From assembly GCA_905178155.1 (NCBI GenBank), contig CAJINV010000004.1:3567320-3631319 (forward strand): DNA of 64,000 nt. The letters run 5' to 3'. Shown here piece after piece: positions 55,979 to 64,000 of the stretch. A program made the position numbers and the translations under genes. Below the pieces are notes generated by a model, which saw only the letters and a program-made list of their open reading frames with translations, was not told the origin of the DNA and searched no databases. Position 1 is the stretch's first letter; each line of letters opens with the position of its first letter. Source of the stretch: Amoebophrya sp. A120. Lineage: Eukaryota; Sar; Dinophyceae; Syndiniales; Amoebophryaceae.

Positions 55979-57955
55979 ATGTTGCTTCGCCTCCAAGAGC
56001 CCGAGGTGGGATCCACCCTGCGGGTGCGAGTCGCGGAGGTGTGTCCTAGATTGCGGTGGAAGAGGTTGGAGTTGATACGGATTGCAAATACCCCTGGAAC
56101 AAGTCTGGAAAGTTGTAATGCTAGAAGTACATGAATGAAAAGCTGACTCCAGTACGCAGCCACACATGATAATTTTCGTAGTGCACAATTCGCATCAGAA
56201 ATCCCGTTTTTCCCTGACAAAGAGACAGCGTACTGCATAGCATTGCATCCATCACAACGCTCGGGGGTACTTACTAGTATTCGGATCCAGCATTACCGGT
56301 CTTGCAATCTTCCAGACCCAGGCTGCATATTTGCACTTGATAATTGAGTGTCGGAGACTACGACGCACCGGTAGAGATAGAAAATACTGCGGCGAGCTCT
56401 TCGACAGCAGGTATGCGTATGTATGATTTGTATTGTACCTCGTCCATCAATAGATTCAGCAGTCGAATGGAAAGAACGCTGGGAGAAAGTTTAACGTAAT
56501 ATGCGGCATGCTGTATTACTATTACATTTACAACAAGAGCAGTGATTTTTCTTCTACATGTTTGTCGTGCTCGTGCCCCCTTTACTTAGATAAATGTAGG
56601 TCTTCTAAAATAAAATCATGTGAAAGGTCGCTACGAATTCCGGTGTCGTCCAGAGGATCAGTTGAGAATCAAGATCGAAGTGGAGGAAACCGACGACGAA
56701 GCAGGGTCTTCAACCGGCAGCAGAGCGTCGAAAAACAGTTTGTTTTCGTGCTGTTTTTCCCCTTCCTCAAGAGCCCGGAGCGGAGCCCTAGCGAATGCGA
56801 GCAGGACAGCCGGCGCGGGGACGACAAGCAAGAACGCCGGTAGCAGCAGCGGCGCGGGGTCGTGCTACTTGGAAGGATGCGCGGTGGCCGTGGTGGCGGA
56901 GCAGCTCCCCGTGACGCATACCATTTCGCTGCAGAAAATGTCGGATCACGCCGGTCGTGGCGGAGGTAGATTTTTATTGTTGCTTGTCTGTCGTGCAACT
57001 CAGGAGTACTTTTGTACGTACACTAACAAGATGAAGATCATCATGCTGCAGGTGCAGCAGATTTTAGAATTTAATACGCTGTTGAGGTCGTGTTCGTGAT
57101 ATGTAAAAGAGAAATTATGGTGAATATTGAAACAGTCTCGCCAGCCGCAGCATTGGCGTCCTCCCCTCTGACGAAAAGCCCTGTTAACAACGCCTCCTGC
57201 ACGAGCTTGCTCCGCAGCACCAGCAAAAATCAAGCCTACGTGAAGATTGAGCTGGCTTGGGCCAAGGACCTGTTCTCCGTTATGTCGGGAAAAATAAACT
57301 GTGTCGGTCTACTACCATAAACCTTTGCACAGTCTTCAGCAAGCGAACAAAGTTGCGAAGCATGGTTATACAGCTCATAGTACTTCTCAAGCAGAGATGC
57401 TGAAAGCGGCAGAAAAAATTATACACACGTATATCAATGACTCTGACTTGCTGTACGTACGTCGAACAGGACAGAATTTTTTTTGAGACTGAAACAGTAG
57501 TTTTTTCTTGCGATATCCGTTCCCGAGTACGTGATCGGAGCCTGCGCGACCACGGGGGACGCAGTGGGCACTGGAAAAGTGGCTTCCTCTTTGGCGAAGT
57601 TGCTGCAGGATGTAGCCAGCAGTGGGGAAAGCAGTGTATCAAATGCAATTGTAAGTGTGTCTGGGTCTGAAAGTAGATGAAAACAGACCTTTTCCATGCA
57701 ATTTTTGTGTGCAAAAAGTAAGAACAAACTTCGCGGAGGCGTCATGTTCTAAGACAGCATGAAAATGGATGCCTTCTCCTAGACCAAAAAATCGCGCATC
57801 ATGATCTCCTGGCGGCTATGCAATACAGGTTTTTATTGCCTGTTCGACAATCCGTATCACAACGTTCCAGACCCAGAAAAAATATTTGCAATGCATACAG
57901 TGTCCGGGACAACAACATAGACGCTGGCGGAGGGTCCTGCCGTGCCACGAACTAA
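55979..57955 (+). CDS. Hypothetical protein with possible C2-like regions
   Basis: Exons supported: 55979-56075, 56348-56410, 56627-56965, an internal exon near 57139-57290, one near 57510-57636, and 57903-57955 ending TAA. The starting MLLRLQEPEVGSTLRVRVAE and GRYEFRCRPEDQLRIKIEVE look like beta strands of a C2-type sandwich. YLEGCAVAVVAEQLPVTHTI and later NQAYVKIELAWAKDLFSV continue that style. No calcium-binding aspartate pattern can be confirmed. The intron at 56411-56626 is GT-AG; a GT donor at 56966 opens the next, whose acceptor I cannot fix. Two introners (56076, 57637) are clear. The model between 56966 and 57510 is incomplete, and the C2 call is tentative. Confidence 0.5.
56076..56342 (+). 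mobile_element. Introner F1-n in C2-like gene
   Basis: 267 bp, starts TACGGATTGCAAATACC (first bases TAC instead of TAT), ends CAGACCCAGGCTGCATATTT and CACTTGATA. Flanks GTTGA and ATTGA match 4 of 5. Confidence 0.85.
57637..57897 (+). mobile_element. Introner F1-o in C2-like gene
   Basis: 261 bp, starts TATCAAATGC with GTGTCTGGGTCTG, ends AATATTTGCAATGCATA. Duplication CAGTG at 57632-57636 and 57898-57902. Removal leads into the last short exon ending CRATN and stop. Confidence 0.9.
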
Positions 57956-57981
57956 AGGCCGTCTACCGTGCCACGAACTAA
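57940..57981. repeat. 26-bp tandem duplication at the C2-like gene stop
   Basis: CCGTGCCACGAACTAA occurs at 57940-57955 and 57966-57981, so the stop-codon segment is present twice. Confidence 0.85.
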
Positions 57982-58977
57982 GGGCCCGGGTCCTTGTGAA
58001 GGATGTATCTAATAGCATCATCTTCAAAGCTTATTTTTATAATTCCACTTTTCGTTTTCTTCTAATTCTATTGCACCAAATTGATGTACCCCGCACGCTC
58101 GCGTGTCTAGTGAAGACGGTACATTACCGTGAAAAGGACAACATGAAGTTTCAAGCAGCAGCGCTAAGCTTGCTCTTTCGCCGTGAAGGTTCGCTTTATT
58201 TACAAGTTTCACGTTTCGAACTCAATACGATACTATGACGACGCTGTCGTGCCACACCCGTTTTTGACGACATGGCAGAATTCATGGCTGAGATTCTGAA
58301 AATGACGCGGCTTGATGGATAGTGACGGCATGTTATGACACACTCACACTCGTCAATGGGTGATCTTCTCGTGTGAAGGTTTCTGAGGACAACAAACATG
58401 AAACGAACAAGCATCGAAATCTGTATTTTTGAAAAGGATCATGATGATTTTTCTTCCACCTCGGCCGGCCCTGGTCCCTCGAGGTCTTCCGGTGACAGTT
58501 GTCTTGTTGATTTCGGATTGATAAGAACGTTTGTTCCTCTCTTGTTATTCGCATGCTTGGCATGCGGACGTCGAGAAATTGCGAAACAAAATGGCATTTG
58601 AAAATTGGCCCTGAGGTGGTCTTGTCTTCTTCCCAAACCAGTCTAGAGTGCCACTTCGGGCTTTAGAGCTTTCTTTTTCGGAGTCTAATTGAGCGAGCGT
58701 GGCGCCACTGCAAAGCTGCCAGCCTTTTGCTGCGTTGAGATGAAGGGGCTTTCGTTTCTTCATCAATCAAAATCAATAGTTCATCTTTTCGCAGTTTTAT
58801 AATGTTGGCGGTCTAGTATTCATTCTCTACTTTGCAGCGACGATGTTTATTTTGGTGAATTTTAGCAGCGACAGAGCATAGGAAAGATGAAGCGTTGCAA
58901 ACTGTTTATCATTTCATGATGTAGCTCACGCAACTTGAGCTTGACGTTGACCTGCTCCGCAAGCGCCCAAGCAGAAC
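57956..58977. other. Intergenic
   Basis: 1 kb. Apart from the tandem duplication at its left end, nothing recognised. Confidence 0.6.
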
Positions 58978-61900
58978 ATGGCGGGCGGCGGGAGCGAGCC
59001 CGCGGCAGCCGAGGATGTCTTGGGGTTTATGTCTCCCATGTCAGAAGTATCCTCCGAGTTCTTGTGCACAACTACCTACTACTCCCCCTCATCGTGCAAG
59101 AGAAATGGTGGGAAAGAAGCCGCTTGAGCATGAAAAATGCACAGCCACAAGATTCGACATCAAATTCGTCCTGTTGCATCCGCTTCATCTTCCGCGAAAC
59201 TAGGAGTCTGTCATGCATGGTTGCGGCGAGAGGGAACAATAACAAAGGATGGAATGGGTGTTTGGCATGAGAAATGAGAATGAGAATGAATAAATTGAGT
59301 TCGTTGTCCACTGTCATAGAAAGCGAGCTCTGTTTTATCGTAAGGAAATATCCCCCCTCCCCATATTGAAAACACATTCGTCTGAAAATTTCTGATGCAG
59401 ATTTGAGGTCACACATCCTGTCTGTCTTGCAAGAAGGCAAAGCCAGAGAGTCCGCCGCATTATGCCGGCGGTTTGTGATGCTGTTGGGCTTACAGAGCCG
59501 ACATCTGTCATGCTAGTCCCCTACGTCAAAACCTCTCGACCCAGGCTCGGCATATGCCTGCAGTCCTCTGCAGCAAGACAGACTTGATTTGTGTACGCAA
59601 ATCCAGCATCAGAAACTTCGCATCTTATGGGGAGGGGGGATTTTTCCTTTTGATATGTTTCCGCGTCTCCCGGAGTCGACGGCGAAGAAACAGACGACAG
59701 CCACTCCCTTATCCCGTGTAAAAACATCCCCACCCCAGAGTTGTCATGCAATTCTGCATGCCAAAAAAGTTTCTCATGCGGAGCCCTAGGAGAAGCGATT
59801 TCTATTCGTGTTTTGGAATTTGTGATGCTAGAATCAGCATGCTAGGATAGATCTGTGATGCTTCTAAACTAGCGAAATAGGATTACACTACGAGGACAAA
59901 CTTGTCATGCCAAACAACCAAAGCTGGTTGATTTGTCTAGCAGATTTCCCATCTTGACTCTGGTGTGGGGACGCTTTTAATCAGGATATCCCTATCTGCT
60001 ATGGTACTTGTAAACACGTACGACCCATCTTCCCGTATTCAAGACGCCGGCTTTGCGTACAACAAGAGTCAAGAGCTTGTGGCTTATGTGCGTGACAACT
60101 AACTTCGGGCTCATAGTGTAGTAGTTGTGGTTAGTACGCCTGGTTGTGCATTCCTTCGCAGCACATCAAATCCACTTCGTTAAGATTGATCCTGGGTATT
60201 AGAGCATGACAAATTTGTTTCAACCAGCTTTGTAAAGAGAAAATGTTCCTCATGGATTTTTCTTGGTAATGGAGATTTGCATGACAAATAAATATGGGAA
60301 GATTGGTACATTTTTACTCTGGGTATCTGCCGAGATCGACGCGGCACTCGCCCGTGCCGGGGACGGAGCCGGCTTTCTCGGATACGCATTGCAAATATGT
60401 CCGGGTCGGGAAGATTCATTGCAACTTGTCATGACATTCAATATTTGAGAATCGCGCAAAAATCTGTGTTGCATGAACGCCAAATGTTTCCCCTTCTTGC
60501 CACACAAAAAGCGAATTTCTCATGCGTGATAAGAAGCTGGTGCACAATCTGTGACCACGCTTTCTGGGTGCATTCCAGACCATCTTCGTTCTCCACGAGA
60601 TGCATGACAAACCTTGCACTCTTCCCGACCCAGACATCTTTGCCATGCATATCGGAGGGAAGAGTGCAAAAAGTCCGGCCGCTGCGAAAAGTACCGCTAT
60701 GTTTTTTGACGTGGTAGATTAAGAATGAAATAGCGTTATTTACAACCTCGTTGACGAGAAGTCTATCCGTATCTAGTAAAGGAAGCAAGAGAAAAACCCC
60801 AGTTTCTTAGACGATTAAATGCAAAAAAAAAAAAAACTTGCAGAACTCTCGGAGCTGAACTTCGAGCTGACGTTGAAACCGGAAGAATATGCCCGGGGAA
60901 AAAGCCAGCGTACCACATTTGCATAAGCAAAAATGAACTACATTACTTTCTTTTTGCATGGCCTACACGAAACCATACTCTGGGGGTACCCATGACAGAT
61001 TTCTTTACTACCTTTCGGATGTACAAATGTGCAGCCCTGCAGCTAGCTTTTTTCTTCGGGATAAAGGAGCCATTTTGAAAAGCGAAGTCGACAAGGCGGC
61101 TTTCGAGGTGCAGCTGGAGCATGTATCCAGGAAAAAAGCTGCGGTAGTGTAACTTTCTTGGGGTGACAGCATCACAAATTCGCTCTGCATGAGAGAGAAA
61201 ACCTGTTACGCATGGCTAGAACGTGAAGAAAACCAAAACACACACAAGAACAGGACCACTTCGTGGTTGTCTGGCATGACAAGTGTAACTGTGTTGCATT
61301 TTGTTCATCTGCATCACAGACTTACACTAACACAGTTTTTTTCTTGCATAGCATGCGAGATGGATGCACAAGCAGGAACTGGAGCGGGAGCGAAAACAGA
61401 GCCAGGAGGTATCCGAGTGCACCGAACTCTCCAACCCCCTCATTTGTCATGCGAACACGCAATTTCAGTCATTCTCATTGCATATGCATTGCAGCCATAG
61501 CTTGCGTTACAAGCTGCAGCTGCATCCTAAGAACAGTACTACAATCGGAGTCCTCTAAATTTGCCATGCGAATAAAGCAGCTAGAGTTCTGCCCTTGTCT
61601 GTGTTGCTGTTCCTCGTGGGCTTTAGGTTGGGAGTCGAGTTGTGCACTCTCATACGAGGCTTTGGCCGTGCTGAAGCAGGAAATGGACCGCAAACTGCTC
61701 ACGCACTACGAAATGGCAAGTATGTCTTGGTCGGGAAGTAGAGTGAAACTTGTCTTGCGTGTTGGCAAATAGAGCTTGGTGTAAATGTTCAAGAATGAAA
61801 TTTGTAAAGCGGGCTAATACAGTGGCGCACGGGCATGCGAAAGCACAAGGTTCAAGAAACTTGTCATGCGCGGCTAGTCTGGTAACCAAATGCGTGCGCG

Positions 61901-64000
61901 CGCGCGCGCAGAGCGCGCGCCGGCCCACGAAGCCGGCGCGCGCGCTCTGCGCGCTTGCGACATTGCTTAGCAAACGCAGCGCGAAGGCAGTTGCCGTTAC
62001 CATATAGGGCAACCGCCGGGAGCCGTGAAGGTCAGGGAAATGGCCAGAAATGAAGCGGGAGAAGGGAAAAAAAGCGGACCAGATGGGAAAATGGCCAGGA
62101 GGTCAAAAATGTCGCAAAAATGGCAGAAACCAAGCGGGAGAAGGTGAAAAAAGAGCATTTTTGCGGTTTGGCCCACTTGATATCTGGAAAAGAGACGGAC
62201 TATTTTTTGCTCCGGCCGCTGGCCAGCTGCGTTGGAGAAGCAGGCCCGCGACCTGTTCGGAAGCCTTGGGCCGCTTCGTAAAAAGAAAAAGTTTGAAAAA
62301 AATGGCAAAAATTTGCTTCATAACGTGGGTGGAAGCAATCGTCGGATTTTGTCCAGATCACCCGGGCCACTTGGAAAATGGAAAAAGAGAAAAAAATGCG
62401 CAAAAGCGCAATCCCTCCGCAGGCTCCAAAATTGCCAGCCAGCTGCGGTCGGTGAAAATGTGCAGGTCGCCCGGGCCACTTGAAAACCAGAAAAAAGAGC
62501 GAAAATTAAAAAAAATCAAGAACCCTCGGCAGGCTTAGAAACTGGCCACCAAGGGCGGTCCGGCGGGCGCGCGCTTGCGCCGTACCATCGCGATTGGGAA
62601 AAAAAAACCGCACTAGAAGCGGGCGGGGGTATGTCACAAAATCCCCATTTGCCCTGGGTTGTGAGCAGAAAAGCGGCATCTTCTCCGGGTCTGAAATGGC
62701 CGACTTTGGTGGCCCAGCCCGGGTTCTTTGGTTTGCGGTTTTCCACATACCTTCTTGGCCAGGAGGCCAGTTTGTCATGCAGGGGGCTAGAAAGGATGCC
62801 CCGCTGCGAAGGTGGATGGCCACATACCTTCTTGGCCAGGAGGCCAGTTTGTCATGCAGGGGGCTAGAAAGGATGCCCCGCTGCGAAATAGCAAACCGGA
62901 TTTCGCCTTCAATGCTTATCGCAGGAGCCTGCGGGCCGCCGCGGGCGACGGTAGTTGTCCGCGGCCCTTCTCCTGCGATAAGCTTTGAATGCGAATCCGG
63001 AAGCCTCCGATGACCCGCGATAGATGGCGAGATTTACTTTCAACCTATGCGCACTAAAACTAGCAGCGTCGACTGACATCCCACCCGGCCGCGGCCATGT
63101 TCTGGAAGCGACACATGTGGACCCTAGTCTACGTGTTGATAAGGTGCGTCCGAAGCTGCTCCAGAGTGCGGGCATCAGCGGGCCGCAGTTTGCGGTCGCG
63201 GCCCTAAAGGGCCGCGAGCACAACTGCGGCCCGCGACCCAAGAAGAAGAAGTGGGATTCTAATTAAAAGAAATGGTGGTGGCAGCCGCGCGGCGAAAGCG
63301 CGGCCCGCAGGGCCGCGCTTTCGCCGCGCGGCTGGTTTGGCTTTCGCGCTGGTTAGATTTTCGCGCACGCATTTGGTTACCAATATCGCCCTCCGGGCGC
63401 GATCTTCATACAACACAACTTAGATGCGTCTTTCTCATCCGCAGTGAAGCAGCACAAGTTTTCCGACCCAGAAGTAGTCATATTTGCAATGCATACGCAC
63501 TACGACATGGCGAAGGATTTGCAGGCAATGAAGGCCTCGCTCGGGGACTTTTCTTTAAGTAAGTAGCTCGGCTCATCATTGGTTTTAACGTCTTTCCCAT
63601 GCTGCTGGCTAGTGTTATTGGTAGTCCCGCTGTGAACCAACAACAAAGAACGCAGATTTCAAAAACCACTACTTACATGCAGAAAGAAACAGGATGCACA
63701 TGGTACCAGTAGGCCACAAAGCTCTCAGGTATGAAAGACACTAACAGTAGTTATTGTTGAATGGCACAACTATAAAGAAGTTGTATAAAAAACATCACCA
63801 CTACATCTACACGCGACAGGTGAAAAAAACTACGAAGAGCTTCGAACACGGAAGGAGGAGGCGCTGAGTCTCCGCGAGTACGTGTTGTTTCGCGTGTACG
63901 AGGGGAAAAAGTCGATGCAGCAGCGGTTGAGGCTGCTGGAGCAGGAGAAGGAGACTGCGGTCTCCGAGGGAATGCAGCTGCAATTGCGTCTGGAGCGAGC
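58978..64000 (+). CDS. Coiled-coil protein, 3' end outside window
   Basis: Exons: 58978-59047, 59324-59335, 59661-59709, 59994-59999, 60331-60382, 60657-60690, 60844-60887, 61069-61123, 61356-61409, 61660-61720, about 63516-63558, 63820-64000 and beyond. Nine introns are introners; two are GT-AG (60691-60843, 63559-63819). The N-terminus is Ala/Gly/Ser/Asp-rich (MAGGGSEPAAAEDVLGFMSP). From LSELNFELTLKPEEAILKSE onward it becomes helical and charged: QELERERKQSQE, ALAVLKQEMDRKLLTHYE, then SEKNYEELRTRKEEALSLRE and a last helix MQQRLRLLEQEKETAV, with heptad-like spacing. I cannot name it. Two exons are only 12 and 6 nt, and the phases agree at every introner junction. Truncated by the window end. 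Confidence 0.8.
59048..59318 (+). mobile_element. Introner F6-c in coiled-coil gene
   Basis: 271 bp, starts TATCCTCCGAG with TTGTGCACAACTACC, ends GTTGTCCACTGTCATA. Flanks AGAAG and GAAAG are imperfect (3 of 5). Removal plus five bases keeps the frame into the 12-nt exon. Confidence 0.82.
59336..59655 (+). mobile_element. Introner F2-d in coiled-coil gene
   Basis: 320 bp, starts TATCGTAAGGAAATATCCCC and ends CCTTTTGATA. Duplication TGTTT at 59331-59335 and 59656-59660. Confidence 0.95.
59710..59988 (+). mobile_element. Introner F3-g in coiled-coil gene
   Basis: 279 bp, starts TATCCCGTGTAAAAACATCC and ends ACGCTTTTAATCAGGATA. Duplication TCCCT at 59705-59709 and 59989-59993. Only 11 bp separate it from the next introner. 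Confidence 0.95.
60000..60325 (+). mobile_element. Introner F3-like in coiled-coil gene
   Basis: 326 bp, starts TATGGTACTTG, ends TACATTTTTACTCTGGGTA. Duplication TCTGC at 59995-59999 and 60326-60330. The ends are diverged from F3, but duplication and frame are exact (DDSHSLSAEIDAAL). Confidence 0.88.
60383..60651 (+). mobile_element. Introner F1-p in coiled-coil gene
   Basis: 269 bp, starts TACGCATTGCAAATATGTCC with GGGTCGGGAAG, ends TTTGCCATGCATA. Duplication TCGGA at 60378-60382 and 60652-60656. Removal gives GAGFLGGKSAKSP. Confidence 0.93.
60888..61063 (+). mobile_element. Singleton introner in coiled-coil gene
   Basis: 176 bp, starts TATGCCCGGGGAAAAAGCC and ends GCTTTTTTCTTCGGGATA, an imperfect inverted repeat unlike the other families. 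Flanks AAGAA and AAGGA match 4 of 5. Removal gives TLKPEEAILKSEVD. Confidence 0.85.
61124..61350 (+). mobile_element. Introner F5-c in coiled-coil gene
   Basis: 227 bp, starts TATCCAGGAAAAAAGCTGCG and ends CAGTTTTTTTCTTGCATA. Duplication GCATG at 61119-61123 and 61351-61355. Removal gives VQLEHARWMHKQE. Confidence 0.95.
61410..61654 (+). mobile_element. Introner F6-d in coiled-coil gene
   Basis: 245 bp, starts TATCCGAGTGCACCGAACTC and ends GAGTTGTGCACTCTCATA. Flanks GGAGG and CGAGG match 4 of 5. Removal gives KQSQEALAVLKQ. Confidence 0.93.
61897..61954. repeat. GC-rich hairpin 1
   Basis: Arms of 21 and 23 bp built on GCGCGCAGAGCGCGCG and its complement, with a 7-base loop CCACGAA. Confidence 0.9.
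62743..62887. repeat. 68-bp tandem duplication, period 77
   Basis: A 68-bp unit starting CCACATACCTTCTTGGCC and ending CCCCGCTGCGAA occurs at 62743-62810 and 62820-62887, identical by eye. It contains TTTGTCATGC, a phrase common in introner interiors. Confidence 0.9.
62915..62982. repeat. Hairpin 2
   Basis: CTTATCGCAGGAG at 62915-62927 pairs with CTCCTGCGATAAG at 62970-62982; a second inner stem uses GGGCCGC and GCGGCCC. Confidence 0.9.
63183..63229. repeat. Hairpin 3
   Basis: Outer stem CCGCAGTT/AACTGCGG, inner stem CGCGGCCC/GGGCCGCG with a TAAA loop. Confidence 0.9.
63283..63333. repeat. Hairpin 4, perfect 24-bp stem
   Basis: A 24-bp arm at 63283-63306 (starting AGCCGCGCGGCG) pairs perfectly with 63310-63333 around a 3-base loop GCA. 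Confidence 0.95.

Larger units (their letters stand above)
61881..63381. mobile_element. Nested 1.5-kb segment with 20-bp inverted ends
   Basis: GGTAACCAAATGCGTGCGCG at 61881-61900 has its exact reverse complement at 63362-63381. The segment is much more GC-rich than the surrounding introner and holds four strong palindromes and a tandem repeat. No transposase is recognisable; small open frames inside (such as 63024-63266, ending in a Lys-rich PKKKKWDSN) match nothing I know. No flanking duplication is evident. Confidence 0.7.
61721..63495 (+). mobile_element. Giant introner F1-q in coiled-coil gene
   Basis: 1,775 bp, starts TATGTCTTGGTCGGGAAG and ends TTTCCGACCCAGAAGTAG then CATATTTGCAATGCATA. 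Unlike the others it is flanked by near-identical 20-21-bp copies of coding sequence (61701-61720 and 63495-63515, ACGCACTACGAAATGGCAAG in the left one). The 5-bp rule would put the gene out of frame here; removing one long copy gives LLTHYDMAKDLQAM in frame. It holds the GC-rich insertion 61881-63381. Confidence 0.8.

Noticed and set aside
62050-63266. Several open frames of 80-160 codons in the giant introner
   Set aside because: Within GC-rich repetitive sequence, overlapping one another on both strands, no family motif; not called as genes.

Overview
This window is eukaryotic nuclear DNA, most likely from an introner-rich dinoflagellate of the Syndiniales/Amoebophrya type (inference). Three things point there. 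Genes are split by many short intron-like elements with terminal inverted repeats and 5-bp target duplications; published work describes such introners in Amoebophrya and other dinoflagellates. Every recognisable host gene lies on the + strand, as in dinoflagellate unidirectional gene arrays. A glutathione peroxidase has an in-frame TGA at its selenocysteine position. I found no bacterial operon, rRNA, tRNA, CRISPR array or canonical dinoflagellate spliced-leader sequence.

Layout: hypothetical protein (28-519); ubiquitin-specific protease (714-3129); clathrin heavy chain (4334-15261, about 27 exons); two tandem paralogous multi-membrane-segment proteins (16793-18566 and 19770-22839); a 1,666-residue low-complexity protein (24397-29590); a secreted pectinacetylesterase/Notum-type esterase (30370-33044); the GPx selenoprotein (33786-34460); a mitochondrial carrier (35050-36003); a TruA-type tRNA pseudouridine synthase with a CCCH finger inserted (36630-39129); a hypothetical repeat protein (40155-41117); an acylated MORN-repeat protein (42283-43579); a secreted hypothetical protein (45686-46904); a cassette-like accessory region with three 53-bp direct repeats (47864-50893); a 145-residue four-EF-hand protein (52279-55134); a C2-like hypothetical protein (55979-57955); and a coiled-coil protein that runs off the window end (58978-64000).

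I delimited 42 introners by their ends (5'-TA...TA-3'), flanking 5-bp duplications and restored reading frames. I use labels F1 to F7 for families: F1 carries GTCTGGGTCTGG inside each end (about 260 bp); F2 ATCCCCCCTCCCCAT (about 320 bp); F3 AAAACGTCCCCACCCC (280-335 bp); F4 GCAAAAGTATCGTACT (about 150 bp); F5 TATCCAGG plus a purine run, ending TTGCATA; F6 GTGCACAACTC; F7 TATTACAATG. Families differ inside but obey the same boundary rule. Ordinary GT-AG introns occur in the same genes, whereas introner boundaries usually lack GT-AG. Two introners are enlarged; one holds a 1.5-kb GC-rich palindromic insertion.

Most identified genes are housekeeping: protein turnover (USP), vesicle coats (clathrin), mitochondrial transport, tRNA modification, peroxide defence and calcium sensing. 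Apart from the introners, the accessory content is the 53-bp-repeat region with a possible tyrosine recombinase fragment and a CCCH-finger protein. Exon boundaries given for introners assume removal of the element plus the right-hand 5-bp copy; removing the left copy instead gives the same length.
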